Origin: Candidatus Omnitrophota bacterium
GTDB lineage: Bacteria > Omnitrophota > Gorgyraeia > Zapsychrales > Zapsychraceae
NCBI GenBank assembly: GCA_021108075.1
Contig: JAIORP010000209.1
Coordinates: 1-55,297, forward strand
Length of the DNA: 55,297 nt
Direction: 5' to 3'
Made by a program: the position numbers and the translations under genes. Every line of letters starts with the position of its first letter. Position 1 is the first letter of the stretch. A model generated the notes under the pieces. It saw nothing but the letters and a program-made list of their open reading frames with translations, was not told the DNA's origin and ran no database searches. Of this stretch, positions 1 to 9,379 are shown in pieces.

Positions 1-308
1 AATTTAGAAGTAACGGATTCTACAAATAAAAACTAGTTCTCGGACAAGCTCCTAGATCGCCTAACTTAAATCCTTATTCTGAAAGATGGGTAGCTACGGT
101 GAAACGTGAATGCTTACATCATTTTATCGTCTTAGGAAAAATTCATCTTGAACATCTGATTGATGAATTCGTTTACTATTATAATCATCACAGACCGCAT
201 TCTTCGTTAGGCAATAAACCTTTGAATAATTTACAAATAAAATTATCTGGTAAAATTAGGGCGAAACCATTCTTAGGGGGATTAATGCATCACTATTATC
301 TGGAATAA
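1..308 (+). pseudogene. Transposase remnant (end of DDE integrase core)
   Basis: The frame ending at 308 encodes the C-terminal part of an integrase-type (rve) transposase. It contains APRSPNLNPYSERWV, whose Glu is the likely third catalytic acid of the DDE triad, then KRECLH and YYNHHRPHSSLG, which are typical of IS3/IS481-like transposases. A TAA at 27-29 interrupts the same frame, and the first two catalytic Asp residues are not in the window. A GTG at 99 could be called a start but would exclude the catalytic Glu. This is a decayed or truncated mobile-element gene that may extend beyond the left edge. No terminal repeat could be identified. Confidence 0.8.
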
Positions 309-845
309 CAAAATAGTTTTGATAGAAAAATAATTTGCCCAATTCGACGCAGGATTATGTCAACTAGCCTGCTCTAACCCCTTATTCGCAGACATAACCA
401 GCTTGACCTTGTCTGTTAGTTCAAAATATTTAATATAATTTTTCTTCCGAAGTGCCCTATTAGGAATCTGCTAATTTACTGCATACATCTCAAATTTTTC
501 AGGAATTATTTTGGATTCTTTCTCGAACAATTACTGCACAGACAGTTAAATCAAAATATTGCCAGATGAACACCATTCAACCCTGATGGAATAACTATTG
601 CTGGATAGCATATTTTTTTAAAGATATAAGGGCGTGCACTTTTTTTTAAAAACCGCCATAGCGGGTTATGTTTGGAAAATGGGCCTAACTTTTCTTTTCT
701 GCTTAGCGATCACATATTGTCATTTGATATTTATTTTCATTTCCGTTTAAATCTAAAACATGATAACATATAAAAAATTTAGGGGATTACTTCACTTGAG
801 TGTTTCATTTTCGAGAAACCATTCATCAATAGCCGGAATAAATGT
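309..845. other. Gene-free stretch upstream of the RHS gene
   Basis: No convincing gene is seen in these 537 bases, which are AT-rich. On the minus strand a 36-codon open stretch ends near 375 with a plausible peptide (…YFELTDKVKLVMSANKG…). It starts right after a stop codon and may be a gene relic. An imperfect hairpin (AACCGC/GCGGGTT) lies near 651-668. The last 150 bases presumably hold the promoter of the RHS gene, but no clear -35/-10 pair could be chosen. Confidence 0.4.
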
Positions 846-3800
846 ATGAATATGTTAAAACAATTTTTCATGTCTTTTTTCGTAATAGTGTTGCTGGCAT
901 CCTGCCCTATCGGTGATGTGTGTGCCGCCGCTTCTTCTAATAATTCATCCGCTCGATTCTCGTGGCAATACAGTTATGACAACAAAGGCCGAATGACGAC
1001 CATAATCAATCCCGCTAAACAGATTACAAAAATCCGTTACACCGAGAATCAACGGGGGCACGTTACCGGTTTGACCCAAGAACTCCCCAATGACCCTAAA
1101 GTGAAACACAAATTTGATAAATATGGACGTCGCGTCGAGATGGTCGATGGCGCAGGAACAGTTCGCTACGTTTATGACAAATTTGACCGTCTTTCAAGAG
1201 TCCAACGGGATGGTCAGCCACCCATTATTTATAAATACGATACCCTTGATCGAATTAAATCAATCCGCGTTGGGATGCATTTTGAGATAGAATATGAATA
1301 TGATTATCTTGGGCGCACAAAAAAGATGAAGACTCCGGCGGGAACGATACTATTCAGTTTTAATAGTAAAGACGCTTCTGTTTCGCGTCGTTTGCCTAAT
1401 GGTATTTCAACGCAGTGGGAACATGGGCCTGACGGACGGCTCTCTTCGATCGCGCATTCCTATTCAGATAACCGTTCTTTAGCGCGGTATCATTTTACTT
1501 ATCGTCAGGACGGTTTAATGACAACGATAAAAGAATTAACCCCGACAGGAGTTCAGGCTCGGAATTATAAGTATGACTTATCGCAACGTCTTATCGGCGA
1601 GACTGAAAATAATCAGCAAGTTGTAGGATTTGATTATGACAAGTTTGGGAATCGGACCATGGTTAAGCAGCCTAAAAGCAAACCCGCCTCCGCTCAATAT
1701 AACTGGATGGGACAACTTATCAAATATAACGGACAGTCGTGCCAACATGACAAGGCCGGTAACCTGACAACCTGCGCTGGAAGTTCAAAGCTATTCGAGT
1801 ATACGGACCTTGGATTGCTGAAGTCTGCCCTCTCAAATGTTAGAACCAAAATAAAGTATGAATACAACGGAGATGGTTTTTTGATTCAGCGCACACATGG
1901 TTCCGCTAAACAAACATTTATCCCCAATCCTTTCTCTGATATTTGGCAGCCGCTTGTCGCGCGTGATTCCCAGGGGCAGGAAACATATTATATTTGGGAC
2001 GGACCTACTCTGATAATGACAATCACGGGCCATCAAGTGCAATATTACTTGCATGATCATCTAGGATCAGTACGGCTTGTTACAGACCAACGTGGTGAAA
2101 TCCTTGAACGCTTGGATTATACTCCTTACGGCAAGCATAAAGTTTCTGCTAAAGGCGGCAACCTTCAACCTGGATTTGCCGGACTCTTTTTTGATCAGGA
2201 TGCAGATTTATACCTCACCCGCGCAAGAGCCTACGACCCCGTGCTAGGCCGATTTTTACAACCAGATCCCCAGCATCGCGTGCCATTAGGCTCGCAAAAA
2301 GATCTGTCGGTCTATGCATATTGTGGAGGCGATGCAATAAATTATGTGGACCGTAATGGATTTGCTCCAGAATTTGTGTATGATTGGTGGAAAGAACAAC
2401 GTCATTGGCAACTCCCGCATGCTACTCTAGACACAAATATTCGTGAGGTAAAAAGTCATGCGGAGGGTGTTTTAAATAAAAATATTGCCAAACTAGCGAC
2501 CATGGCATATCCGACACCTATCGTTCAGACTGCACATTATATGTTTAAAAGTATAAAACATTTATCTACTTTGCCAGACTACAGGAGCCGAAACATCCAG
2601 AACGCATACGATCTCTCAACAAAAACAAAGAATGCTTCATTTGTGATCAAGTCATTAGCCCTTATTAATCCAGCTATAAGCACTTTTGGGGCGGCGGCAC
2701 TCCTCGATACAAGTGTCGTTATAGGGAATAGTATTCGAAGTCGAAATATTCAAAACCGAAATATGAATATGATCCGGCTGCCGTTGGGGGAACGAACCGC
2801 ATCCGCTCGTGGTTCTGAAACTTTAGACCGTTTCTCGGGATACTCCCAAATGAGCGGTGAATCTTTTAGTGCTAGTAGTGCTTGGTCTTTGAACAAATAC
2901 ATGGATCAGGTTGAACTTCATTCGTATTCGAATTCCTGGGCTAAATTAGAACTTAATCGTTATTATCAATTATCTTCCGGCACTCAAATACTAGGTACAT
3001 TTAACTGGGCTGAAAGACGTGATGAAACGTCGAACTCTCTGTGGCGGAAGAGCTCACGGCGTTTTTCAGGACGAGTTGTTCGCAACGGTCTAGCTCTATC
3101 TAGAGCCGTTGATGAATATAATCGCACAGGAAATTTTAATCCTCATAATTGGGAGTCTACGGTTTCGGGTCCTTTAGGTTCAAGTGAGGCACAGCTAAAC
3201 AATAAGCTACCTGACTATTCTGGTTTCAACGATTCCAAAGTCGGCGGCATCCGTCTTGCCGGCGCTGGCAATGCTTTAAACCACCTCGGCGGGCTTGAAG
3301 GCATCGCTATTGATAAAACCAATGGCCGTTTGGTCTTGATCGCCCAGGGAGAACGTCCGGTTAACCTTCCTCCTTTGCGGCTGGATGATGTTGTGACGGT
3401 TTTCCGCAGTGTCTATCATTTCGGCGAAGCGCCGAGCGTTACCATTGACCCGAAATCAAACAAAAAAAATGAGAAAGCAATGGTTGTCCGACATGGTTCA
3501 GCAACAAAAAATACTTACGTCGGATGGGTCCTTTATGAAGCGGACCGCGTCATGAAGACATATCAGCTCGGGCGGGATAATCGAACAAAAAAGCCAGTTT
3601 ATTCGAAGGATCCGCTTTATCGGGATTTTTACAAAAACAGCAGAGTGTCCGGTAAAAAAAATTGGGAAAGGTTTTGGATTGTGCCTGCCAGTCAAACACG
3701 CACGCAAAGTTCTGCTGCCGATTTAACTGTTCTTGATGTCCCATTGAAGCTGGAGACCGAACCGATGAAATGGGACGGGACAAAACTCGTTACCGACAAG

Positions 3801-6107
3801 AAAAGAAAACCTTCCAAAGCCGCTAAGAATTATCAGGATTGGTTTACGGCCCGTTATGGCGCCATCGCAAAAGAAGTCCGTTTAAAACCGCCGAAGCATT
3901 GCGGATTTGATGAGCCTGTTGCGGTTTTTGAGGAGCTCCGTCGGATTGCTTTGATCACAGGAATAGCTGAGACTTTAAGGGATCAGAATCTTCCCTTCCC
4001 TGCCTGGATGAAGGATTATCCGGTCAAACCTTGTTTGTGTGATGAGGAAACCCCGATACTAAAAGTGCAAAAGAAAAATATCAGCTTAGCCGGCGGTGTT
4101 CAGTTAGCGGTTAAAGATAAAGACATCATTGTTATGGAAGCTGATCCTACCTCAACCCAACTCGCTCAAATAACTCAGAACAAAATATCGGCTAAGCCGG
4201 TCTTGACTTCTGTTTCATTTCAGCATAAAGGAAAAAAATACGATGCTGTTTCAATCCCAGGTTCAAACACAATCAATATCGGGGCAAACATCATGTTCCA
4301 TACTGATTTAGAAATAGATGCTGCGCAATCAACAGGGATCGCACTGACTCGCCAATTCAACTCCTTTTATGACCCGCGCAGTGTCTTTGGCCGCGGGTGG
4401 ACATTGGATCTTCCCAAACTAGACACCCTGAGACAACCGGTTAGCCATACGGAAGAAGGTTCAACCTATAAAACTGTATTTGAATTGAGCAGTCCTTTGA
4501 ATTCTTGGTCAGCGCGTTTTTCGGAGGTCAAAATTGTCCCAGAATATAACCGTGAAATGTTTGTTCCTAATGATACGCAAGATATGGTCGGACTATTTGA
4601 TACAAAGAATGAAATAACCGGCGCCCCTGTTAGGGAATTAGTTTTTCGGGATGGAAAACGCTGCCAGTTCGATGAGGACGGATACTTTATCGGACGTTTT
4701 GACCAGAAAAGTATGGTGGCCTATACAAGAGATAAAAAGCACAATATTGTTTCAATAAAATCGTGGTCATCGAATAAGTTTGCCGCGGGAAATAAGACCC
4801 CGGATGCCGAACTTCAACTGACATATGATGAGGCTATTAACAGAGTGAGGCTTATTACTGCCCATTTCCTGAATAATAAAACGCCGGATAAAGCCTATTA
4901 TTTCTATAATGAGAACGGGCAACTTGACCGGGTCATTGCTTCCGGCGGTAATAAAAAATATACCTACCGGAATGGCTTGATCTCCGGTTATTCAAAGAAT
5001 GATGAACCGAAGACATCGTTTGAATACAATGAACAAGGCCAAATTGTTAAGGAACATCGTGCTGATGGTGTTAAGGTTGCGTATAAACGGACGACCACCA
5101 CTTATGGAACAAAAGTTGCCGCAATTAATCCTGAGACAGATCAGGCGATTGAAACAGTTGAGTATGATGCTGATTTTCAACCGCTCCGACAAATTTTTGA
5201 GGATGGATCTAATGTCGCCTGGAAGAAAACTAATAAAACGCTTGAAACAACCATCACTCAATCAAATGGGGACTATGCCGTCATGACTGACTCAGCAGAG
5301 AACCGTCGCCGAACAATCAAAACATCCGCGGATGTTAGCTACACTTCTGAATATGACCAAGCTGGGCGTCTCGTCAAATCACATCGCGAAGAAGGTCCTA
5401 CCCTGGAACAAAAGTGGGATTCTAAGGGGCAACTGCGGTCGTCCATCTCAGATGATCATGGTCTCCTTCCTCAGTATAATGGCGAAGGGCACTTAACCGG
5501 TTTGATCGTTACCCCGCCGGACCAAGCCCGCACACAACAAGTGCGTGAGTATGTTAAAACAGATTATAACGATAGGGGAATGATAACAAAAATATCTGAC
5601 GATTCCGGGGCAGAGACACAGATAGAATATGATCAGTCTGGGTTTCCTGTTGTCCTTCGTTCTCAGCGCGGGATGGTTACCTTTGATCGCGATTCCAAGG
5701 GCCGGATTCAGGAAGTGGAAACGACATGGGGAGATAGAGAGAAATATGATTATGATCAACAGACTGGCAATCTCCGTAAGATTACCTTACAACAACATGG
5801 ACAAGGGCAACCATTGGAAGAAGCAAGTATTGAAATGGATAAAAACGGCCAGCTTTCGAAGGTCATTCTTTCCGATGGGGCAACAACAGAATTTGGATAT
5901 TTCCAGAAAGGGAAACAAGAAGGATTATTAAAGAAGGTTCAAACGCCAAACCAGTTGGCGTTATCTTATGATTATGATGCTTCCTCCCGTCTTACAGATA
6001 TAGCTATTGGTGCTGATCAAGGTCCCCCGGCTTACCGGATCAAATACAATTATGATTCCAGAGGTCGAATGACGGGCATTTCTTATGCGTTAAATTCAAG
6101 CAAGTAA
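846..6107 (+). CDS. RHS/YD-repeat protein with permuted domain order, putative lipoprotein
   Basis: This 1753-residue surface or secreted protein starts with a hydrophobic signal and a lipobox-like LASC around residue 20. Domain order is unusual. YD repeats (Y-x-YD-x-x-G-R) begin at once (about 45-395). The RHS core follows at about 399-507, with LTRARAYDPVLGRFLQPDP (Asp464) and a closing YVDRNG. About 650 residues come next, including a globular part with GWVLYEADRVMKTYQLG that I recognise only vaguely. The motif normally found at the start of an RHS shell (LTRQFNSFYDPRSVFGRGW) is at about 1167-1185, and YD repeats then run to the C-terminus. Canonical RHS proteins have start motif, repeats, core, then toxin tip. 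The last repeat (YNYDSRGRMTGI) resembles the first (YSYDNKGRMTTI), as expected of a permutation. It could also be a fusion of two RHS halves. The function of the internal region is unknown. Confidence 0.85.
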   Translation: MNMLKQFFMSFFVIVLLASCPIGDVCAAASSNNSSARFSWQYSYDNKGRMTTIINPAKQITKIRYTENQRGHVTGLTQELPNDPKVKHKFDKYGRRVEMVDGAGTVRYVYDKFDRLSRVQRDGQPPIIYKYDTLDRIKSIRVGMHFEIEYEYDYLGRTKKMKTPAGTILFSFNSKDASVSRRLPNGISTQWEHGPDGRLSSIAHSYSDNRSLARYHFTYRQDGLMTTIKELTPTGVQARNYKYDLSQRLIGETENNQQVVGFDYDKFGNRTMVKQPKSKPASAQYNWMGQLIKYNGQSCQHDKAGNLTTCAGSSKLFEYTDLGLLKSALSNVRTKIKYEYNGDGFLIQRTHGSAKQTFIPNPFSDIWQPLVARDSQGQETYYIWDGPTLIMTITGHQVQYYLHDHLGSVRLVTDQRGEILERLDYTPYGKHKVSAKGGNLQPGFAGLFFDQDADLYLTRARAYDPVLGRFLQPDPQHRVPLGSQKDLSVYAYCGGDAINYVDRNGFAPEFVYDWWKEQRHWQLPHATLDTNIREVKSHAEGVLNKNIAKLATMAYPTPIVQTAHYMFKSIKHLSTLPDYRSRNIQNAYDLSTKTKNASFVIKSLALINPAISTFGAAALLDTSVVIGNSIRSRNIQNRNMNMIRLPLGERTASARGSETLDRFSGYSQMSGESFSASSAWSLNKYMDQVELHSYSNSWAKLELNRYYQLSSGTQILGTFNWAERRDETSNSLWRKSSRRFSGRVVRNGLALSRAVDEYNRTGNFNPHNWESTVSGPLGSSEAQLNNKLPDYSGFNDSKVGGIRLAGAGNALNHLGGLEGIAIDKTNGRLVLIAQGERPVNLPPLRLDDVVTVFRSVYHFGEAPSVTIDPKSNKKNEKAMVVRHGSATKNTYVGWVLYEADRVMKTYQLGRDNRTKKPVYSKDPLYRDFYKNSRVSGKKNWERFWIVPASQTRTQSSAADLTVLDVPLKLETEPMKWDGTKLVTDKKRKPSKAAKNYQDWFTARYGAIAKEVRLKPPKHCGFDEPVAVFEELRRIALITGIAETLRDQNLPFPAWMKDYPVKPCLCDEETPILKVQKKNISLAGGVQLAVKDKDIIVMEADPTSTQLAQITQNKISAKPVLTSVSFQHKGKKYDAVSIPGSNTINIGANIMFHTDLEIDAAQSTGIALTRQFNSFYDPRSVFGRGWTLDLPKLDTLRQPVSHTEEGSTYKTVFELSSPLNSWSARFSEVKIVPEYNREMFVPNDTQDMVGLFDTKNEITGAPVRELVFRDGKRCQFDEDGYFIGRFDQKSMVAYTRDKKHNIVSIKSWSSNKFAAGNKTPDAELQLTYDEAINRVRLITAHFLNNKTPDKAYYFYNENGQLDRVIASGGNKKYTYRNGLISGYSKNDEPKTSFEYNEQGQIVKEHRADGVKVAYKRTTTTYGTKVAAINPETDQAIETVEYDADFQPLRQIFEDGSNVAWKKTNKTLETTITQSNGDYAVMTDSAENRRRTIKTSADVSYTSEYDQAGRLVKSHREEGPTLEQKWDSKGQLRSSISDDHGLLPQYNGEGHLTGLIVTPPDQARTQQVREYVKTDYNDRGMITKISDDSGAETQIEYDQSGFPVVLRSQRGMVTFDRDSKGRIQEVETTWGDREKYDYDQQTGNLRKITLQQHGQGQPLEEASIEMDKNGQLSKVILSDGATTEFGYFQKGKQEGLLKKVQTPNQLALSYDYDASSRLTDIAIGADQGPPAYRIKYNYDSRGRMTGISYALNSSK

Positions 6108-6182
6108 GTTTCCTGAACAAAGCTTGTGAAAATATGATGCATCATTCCTCCCCTTGCAGAATTACATTCAATGAAAGATAAA

Positions 6183-7184
6183 TCAGGGCGCTAAATCTGT
6201 TAGTCCCACAAAACTTCCAGCATTCTGTTCAGCTAATAAGCGCATTAAATGTGCAAAGCGGGCCCTGTGTGCTCCCAGGTTCGGATTGTTATATAAGACG
6301 GGAAATCCAAACGCATGAATGCGTACCCGGCTTTTTCCTGAAACATCTTTTTTGTTGATTTTAGCGACTTCCTGTAGCACCGCGTCGATATTTCCCCCGG
6401 AGAAATCATCTCCAAAGACATACAAACTGATTCGTGCGTCTTTTTTGAAATAAGTCTTAACCGCATGCTCGATACCCTCAACAGGACTGCTATTGCTGAA
6501 GCTTTTCCAACTGTGAAGTTGACGAATGACTTCTTTCCTGCGCGCCGGTGTGTCTGGAATCCAGCGTCCGGCATACCCGCTGAACATATATCGTCCCATG
6601 TCATTAATGACCTGTATCCCTTTGACATGCGGATAAACGCTTAGGACTTCCTCTACCTTTCTTATGACTTTCGGCCAAGCCGCGGTGAGCATGCTGCCGG
6701 ATGTGTCTATGACAAAAATGATATATTCACTGTCGACGGGGATTCCGCCAATGACAGCATCCTTTTCGGGTGTTTTCTGTTGTTCTTCACTCAGGAGGCG
6801 TTGCATTTCTTCTGTGAGGGATTGCAATACAGATTGCAGTTCATTTTTCAACTGCGCTTGCGCGGTAGCACTTTCAACAGCCGTGTTATTTTGATTTTCT
6901 GATAACTTGCTGTTTAATTGTTCAAGCGTTTCATTGATGTCGGCAAGAACAGCTTTCTTGTCATCTAATTCGCTCTGAAGGGCCTGGCTTTTTGTTATTA
7001 ATTCTTCGCGTTCTTGCTCTATTTGTTTTATGGAACCGCTTAAGTCAGATTTTATATTTTCTAATGTCGCTGGTTCTAAAGCCAGTGAGAGCACGAGAAG
7101 CAGGATAATGGCCCCAAACCCGCAGGATATAACGTCGAGAAAAGATAAGCTGAAAACTTCGATTGGGCGGCGGGGTTTTCTCAT
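6183..7184 (-). CDS. TolR-like membrane protein with C-terminal vWA domain (paralogue 1)
   Basis: The protein has one N-terminal membrane segment preceded by FLDVISCGFGAIILL. Asp17 sits where TolR, ExbD and MotB carry the proton-carrying Asp, so this looks like a stator-type subunit. A Glu/Gln/Lys-rich coiled coil follows (about 40-125), then a von Willebrand A domain with the MIDAS motif DTSGSM near residue 157 and a later GDDFSGG. A TTG start at 7193 is possible. I chose ATG 7184 because it overlaps the upstream stop as TAATG, with AGGGA nine bases before it, which implies translational coupling to the upstream paralogue. It lies last in the TolQ/vWA cluster. The coiled coil and vWA domain are predicted to face the periplasm. 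The substrate is unknown. Confidence 0.85.
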   Translation of the reverse strand: MRKPRRPIEVFSLSFLDVISCGFGAIILLLVLSLALEPATLENIKSDLSGSIKQIEQEREELITKSQALQSELDDKKAVLADINETLEQLNSKLSENQNNTAVESATAQAQLKNELQSVLQSLTEEMQRLLSEEQQKTPEKDAVIGGIPVDSEYIIFVIDTSGSMLTAAWPKVIRKVEEVLSVYPHVKGIQVINDMGRYMFSGYAGRWIPDTPARRKEVIRQLHSWKSFSNSSPVEGIEHAVKTYFKKDARISLYVFGDDFSGGNIDAVLQEVAKINKKDVSGKSRVRIHAFGFPVLYNNPNLGAHRARFAHLMRLLAEQNAGSFVGLTDLAP

Positions 7185-8299
7185 TAGGGCCAATCCCTCG
7201 ATGGTGTGATAAAAGATCCATGCGTTTTAATCGCTAATTCCCAGTAAGAGGAAGCAGCTCCCGGGTCACCTTCAATGGGAAACAGCAAGGTGTTAATGGG
7301 AACGCCCTCGGGCAATCTTTTCACGGCTAGGTCAAATAATTTCTGACGCTCATCTCCTGAAATCGATTTCGGAATGCTTCTTGTCGACAGAATTTGGGTT
7401 GCTCCTTGAGTAGGGAGTCCATCTGTTAAAAGAATGACACTATCTGGTTTCGGATTCATTTTTTTGATAACATCAAAGGCAACATGCAGGCTTGTGCCTC
7501 CTTTGGGGCCGATTCTCCGGGCTATAGCGACTGCCTCATCTAAAGAGTTAGGGTCACTTGAATTTAACCATCGTTGCTCACTCCCTTTCACAGCTGGCCA
7601 AGCTTTAGTATTGAAGAAGTAGACTTGGAAAGATTTATTAGCTTTAAGATTAGCGACGATCCAATGTAAGGAGCGGACAACACGTAACCATTTCGATGAA
7701 CGGCGACGAATAGAAGTATCCATAAGCTTCCGGCGGATAACATTGACAAGCGTTTCATCTAGCATGCTGGCAGACACGTCTACCAGGATTAAAGTTCGTT
7801 CACCGCCTAATTTTAACCCGGTTAAATATTGTCTTTGGCCCTCGCCGTCGAAACCAATTTGGCTGCCGTCTGTTGCTTGAGAATTCGCTTGAGCTTCTTT
7901 TTGTTCCCTTTTTTTCTTCAGCTCAGAAATTTCTTTTTGTATTGCTTCGACTTCTTCTTTATCCTTTTTCGCTTGTTGATCTGCCGTTTCATTGTCTTGG
8001 TTGTTTTTACTAATTTCTTTTTTAATGTGTTCCGCTTTACCCCTAAGTTCCCCTTCTTGAAGTTCCACTTCTTTTATTTCTTCACGCAGTTCATCCAGAT
8101 GAGCGGTCGCATATTCTTTGAGTAATGTGACTCGTTCAATTTCTGCTTTCAGGTCTTTTTGCGCTCCTTCGCGCCTTTGGAGTGTTTGACCGTTGAGGAT
8201 CATAACTAACAAGACGACAGCGCCAAAACCGCAGCACATTATATCAAGGAAAGCTAGATTGAAACTGGTATAATCCCGAGATTTTTTCAAAACAGACAC
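7184..8299 (-). CDS. TolR-like membrane protein with C-terminal vWA domain (paralogue 2)
   Basis: The architecture matches the downstream neighbour: a short basic N-terminus, a membrane segment entered by FLDIMCCGFGAVVLL (Asp19 at the TolR/ExbD/MotB proton-Asp position), a long Lys/Glu coiled coil (about 45-145), then a vWA domain with MIDAS motif DVSASM near residue 170 and LLTDGLPTQG further on. Two different paralogues beside a single TolQ-like gene suggest a heteromeric stator. The GTG start at 8299 has no good ribosome site. A TTG at 8290 is better placed after AGG, so the start is uncertain by three residues. It follows the TolQ-like gene after only eight bases. Confidence 0.85.
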   Translation of the reverse strand: MSVLKKSRDYTSFNLAFLDIMCCGFGAVVLLVMILNGQTLQRREGAQKDLKAEIERVTLLKEYATAHLDELREEIKEVELQEGELRGKAEHIKKEISKNNQDNETADQQAKKDKEEVEAIQKEISELKKKREQKEAQANSQATDGSQIGFDGEGQRQYLTGLKLGGERTLILVDVSASMLDETLVNVIRRKLMDTSIRRRSSKWLRVVRSLHWIVANLKANKSFQVYFFNTKAWPAVKGSEQRWLNSSDPNSLDEAVAIARRIGPKGGTSLHVAFDVIKKMNPKPDSVILLTDGLPTQGATQILSTRSIPKSISGDERQKLFDLAVKRLPEGVPINTLLFPIEGDPGAASSYWELAIKTHGSFITPSRDWP

Positions 8300-8307
8300 C
8301 TACTAGG

Positions 8308-9117
8308 TTAGCCCGTAGGCAGTGTTTTTAGACGGCTTATCAGCCATTTGCCACAATATCGCTTTGTATCAAGGACTAGCTCCTCTTGCATCCGCTGGAA
8401 TTCGTGAATAATAAACATTAAGACTATGCTGATTAATAATGCGACAAAAGTGGAATTAAACGCTACCCCAAGACTTTGCGTGACGCCGGTAATGTCACCT
8501 TCCACCGCAAGGTGAGCTTTACTTAGTGCTTCTCCGATCCCTCGGACGGTCCCGATGAATCCCACCGAAGGAATAGCCCACGCAATATAACGTATGATTG
8601 AGAGTTCTGATTCTAGACGGTCGGATTCTTCGTCACATAAGGTCTGGACTTCACTGGAAGCATCCTGGATATTTTGCGTTGACGCGAATCTGTCGATGGA
8701 ACCCAGTAAGACCCGGGGGAGAAGAAAATTCTTCTGCTCCTCGGGTAAAGATTTCAGCCTTTTAGAGATTGGGATTGAGTCGGGAACAGTAATAAATGCC
8801 CTTGGAGGAAGATCGATATAATCTGTCTTGAGTTGGTTCTTCTGAAAAAACGAATGGCGGGCTTTAAATCCGAGAATCGCGCAGGCCCACAACATTAAAA
8901 TAAAGCAGGCTTCTTGTTCAAAATCCTTTAAGACGACATAAAAAGACTTCTTGGGGGAATAATTTTCATTTAATTCCATGTTGACTTTTTCTTCTGCGAG
9001 AAATTTATCGGCATTAGGACGGATAATGGCAACATACACCGCATGGACAAGAATAAAAGATATTAATAATGAAAACATTTTTAAAATAAAGTCTGAGGAT
9101 TGGAACATTTTTATCAT
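8308..9117 (-). CDS. MotA/TolQ/ExbB-family proton-channel protein
   Basis: This inner-membrane channel subunit has about four hydrophobic segments. The last two carry the family motifs IPSVGFIGTVRGIGEAL and GVAFNSTFVALLIS, which line the ion path and pair with TolR-type helices. In Tol, Exb and Mot systems such a pentamer uses proton or sodium flow to move its partner. Here the likely partners are the two vWA proteins encoded directly downstream. The frame extends upstream to 9171, but I chose ATG 9117 (MIKMFQSS) because AAGGAAA lies at the right distance. That gives 269 residues. No Pal, TonB, OmpA or flagellar gene is nearby, so it is not an ordinary Tol-Pal, Exb or motor locus. Confidence 0.88.
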   Translation of the reverse strand: MIKMFQSSDFILKMFSLLISFILVHAVYVAIIRPNADKFLAEEKVNMELNENYSPKKSFYVVLKDFEQEACFILMLWACAILGFKARHSFFQKNQLKTDYIDLPPRAFITVPDSIPISKRLKSLPEEQKNFLLPRVLLGSIDRFASTQNIQDASSEVQTLCDEESDRLESELSIIRYIAWAIPSVGFIGTVRGIGEALSKAHLAVEGDITGVTQSLGVAFNSTFVALLISIVLMFIIHEFQRMQEELVLDTKRYCGKWLISRLKTLPTG

Positions 9118-9127
9118 TTTGGTTTCC

Positions 9128-9379
9128 TTATATATCTGTTGGAAATGCAATGGCTTGATCGGCAGACACATCTTCAGATGGGATAAAAGATTTTGGTGTT
9201 TGGACGACCTTTTTTTGGGGTTTATTCTTTATCTTTGGGTGTTGTGTTTTGAGCGCCGGATTTTTTTTATTATATTGCTCCTCTGTTGCGGATACACCGC
9301 TGCTGATAAATATCCATATAAATATGGTCAAAGATATGAAATAAAGAAATATTTTAATTATTTGTTTGTTTGTCTGCAT
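9128..9379 (-). CDS. Small secreted or membrane-anchored Lys/Pro-rich protein
   Basis: This 83-residue protein has a hydrophobic N-terminus (about 8-30, ending GVSA, a plausible signal peptidase I site). A polar tail follows, rich in Lys, Pro and Gln (PKIKNKPQKKVVQTPKSF). I do not recognise the family. Its start overlaps the end of the PEGA/SUMF1 gene by 26 bases, with AGGA about ten bases upstream, and the TolQ-like gene starts 11 bases after its stop. That spacing supports co-translation as a real operon member. The long plus-strand frame across the same DNA looks like a shadow. Confidence 0.6.
   Translation of the reverse strand: MQTNKQIIKIFLYFISLTIFIWIFISSGVSATEEQYNKKNPALKTQHPKIKNKPQKKVVQTPKSFIPSEDVSADQAIAFPTDI

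Noticed and set aside
6134..6145. Palindrome ATGATGCATCAT between convergent genes
   Set aside because: Short palindrome without loop or U-tract; not a terminator and likely chance.
6183..9117. Ordinary Tol-Pal, ExbBD or flagellar-motor locus, or a Zorya defence system
   Set aside because: There is no TonB, Pal, OmpA-type peptidoglycan-binding domain, helicase or nuclease. The partner subunits carry vWA domains and two paralogues are present.
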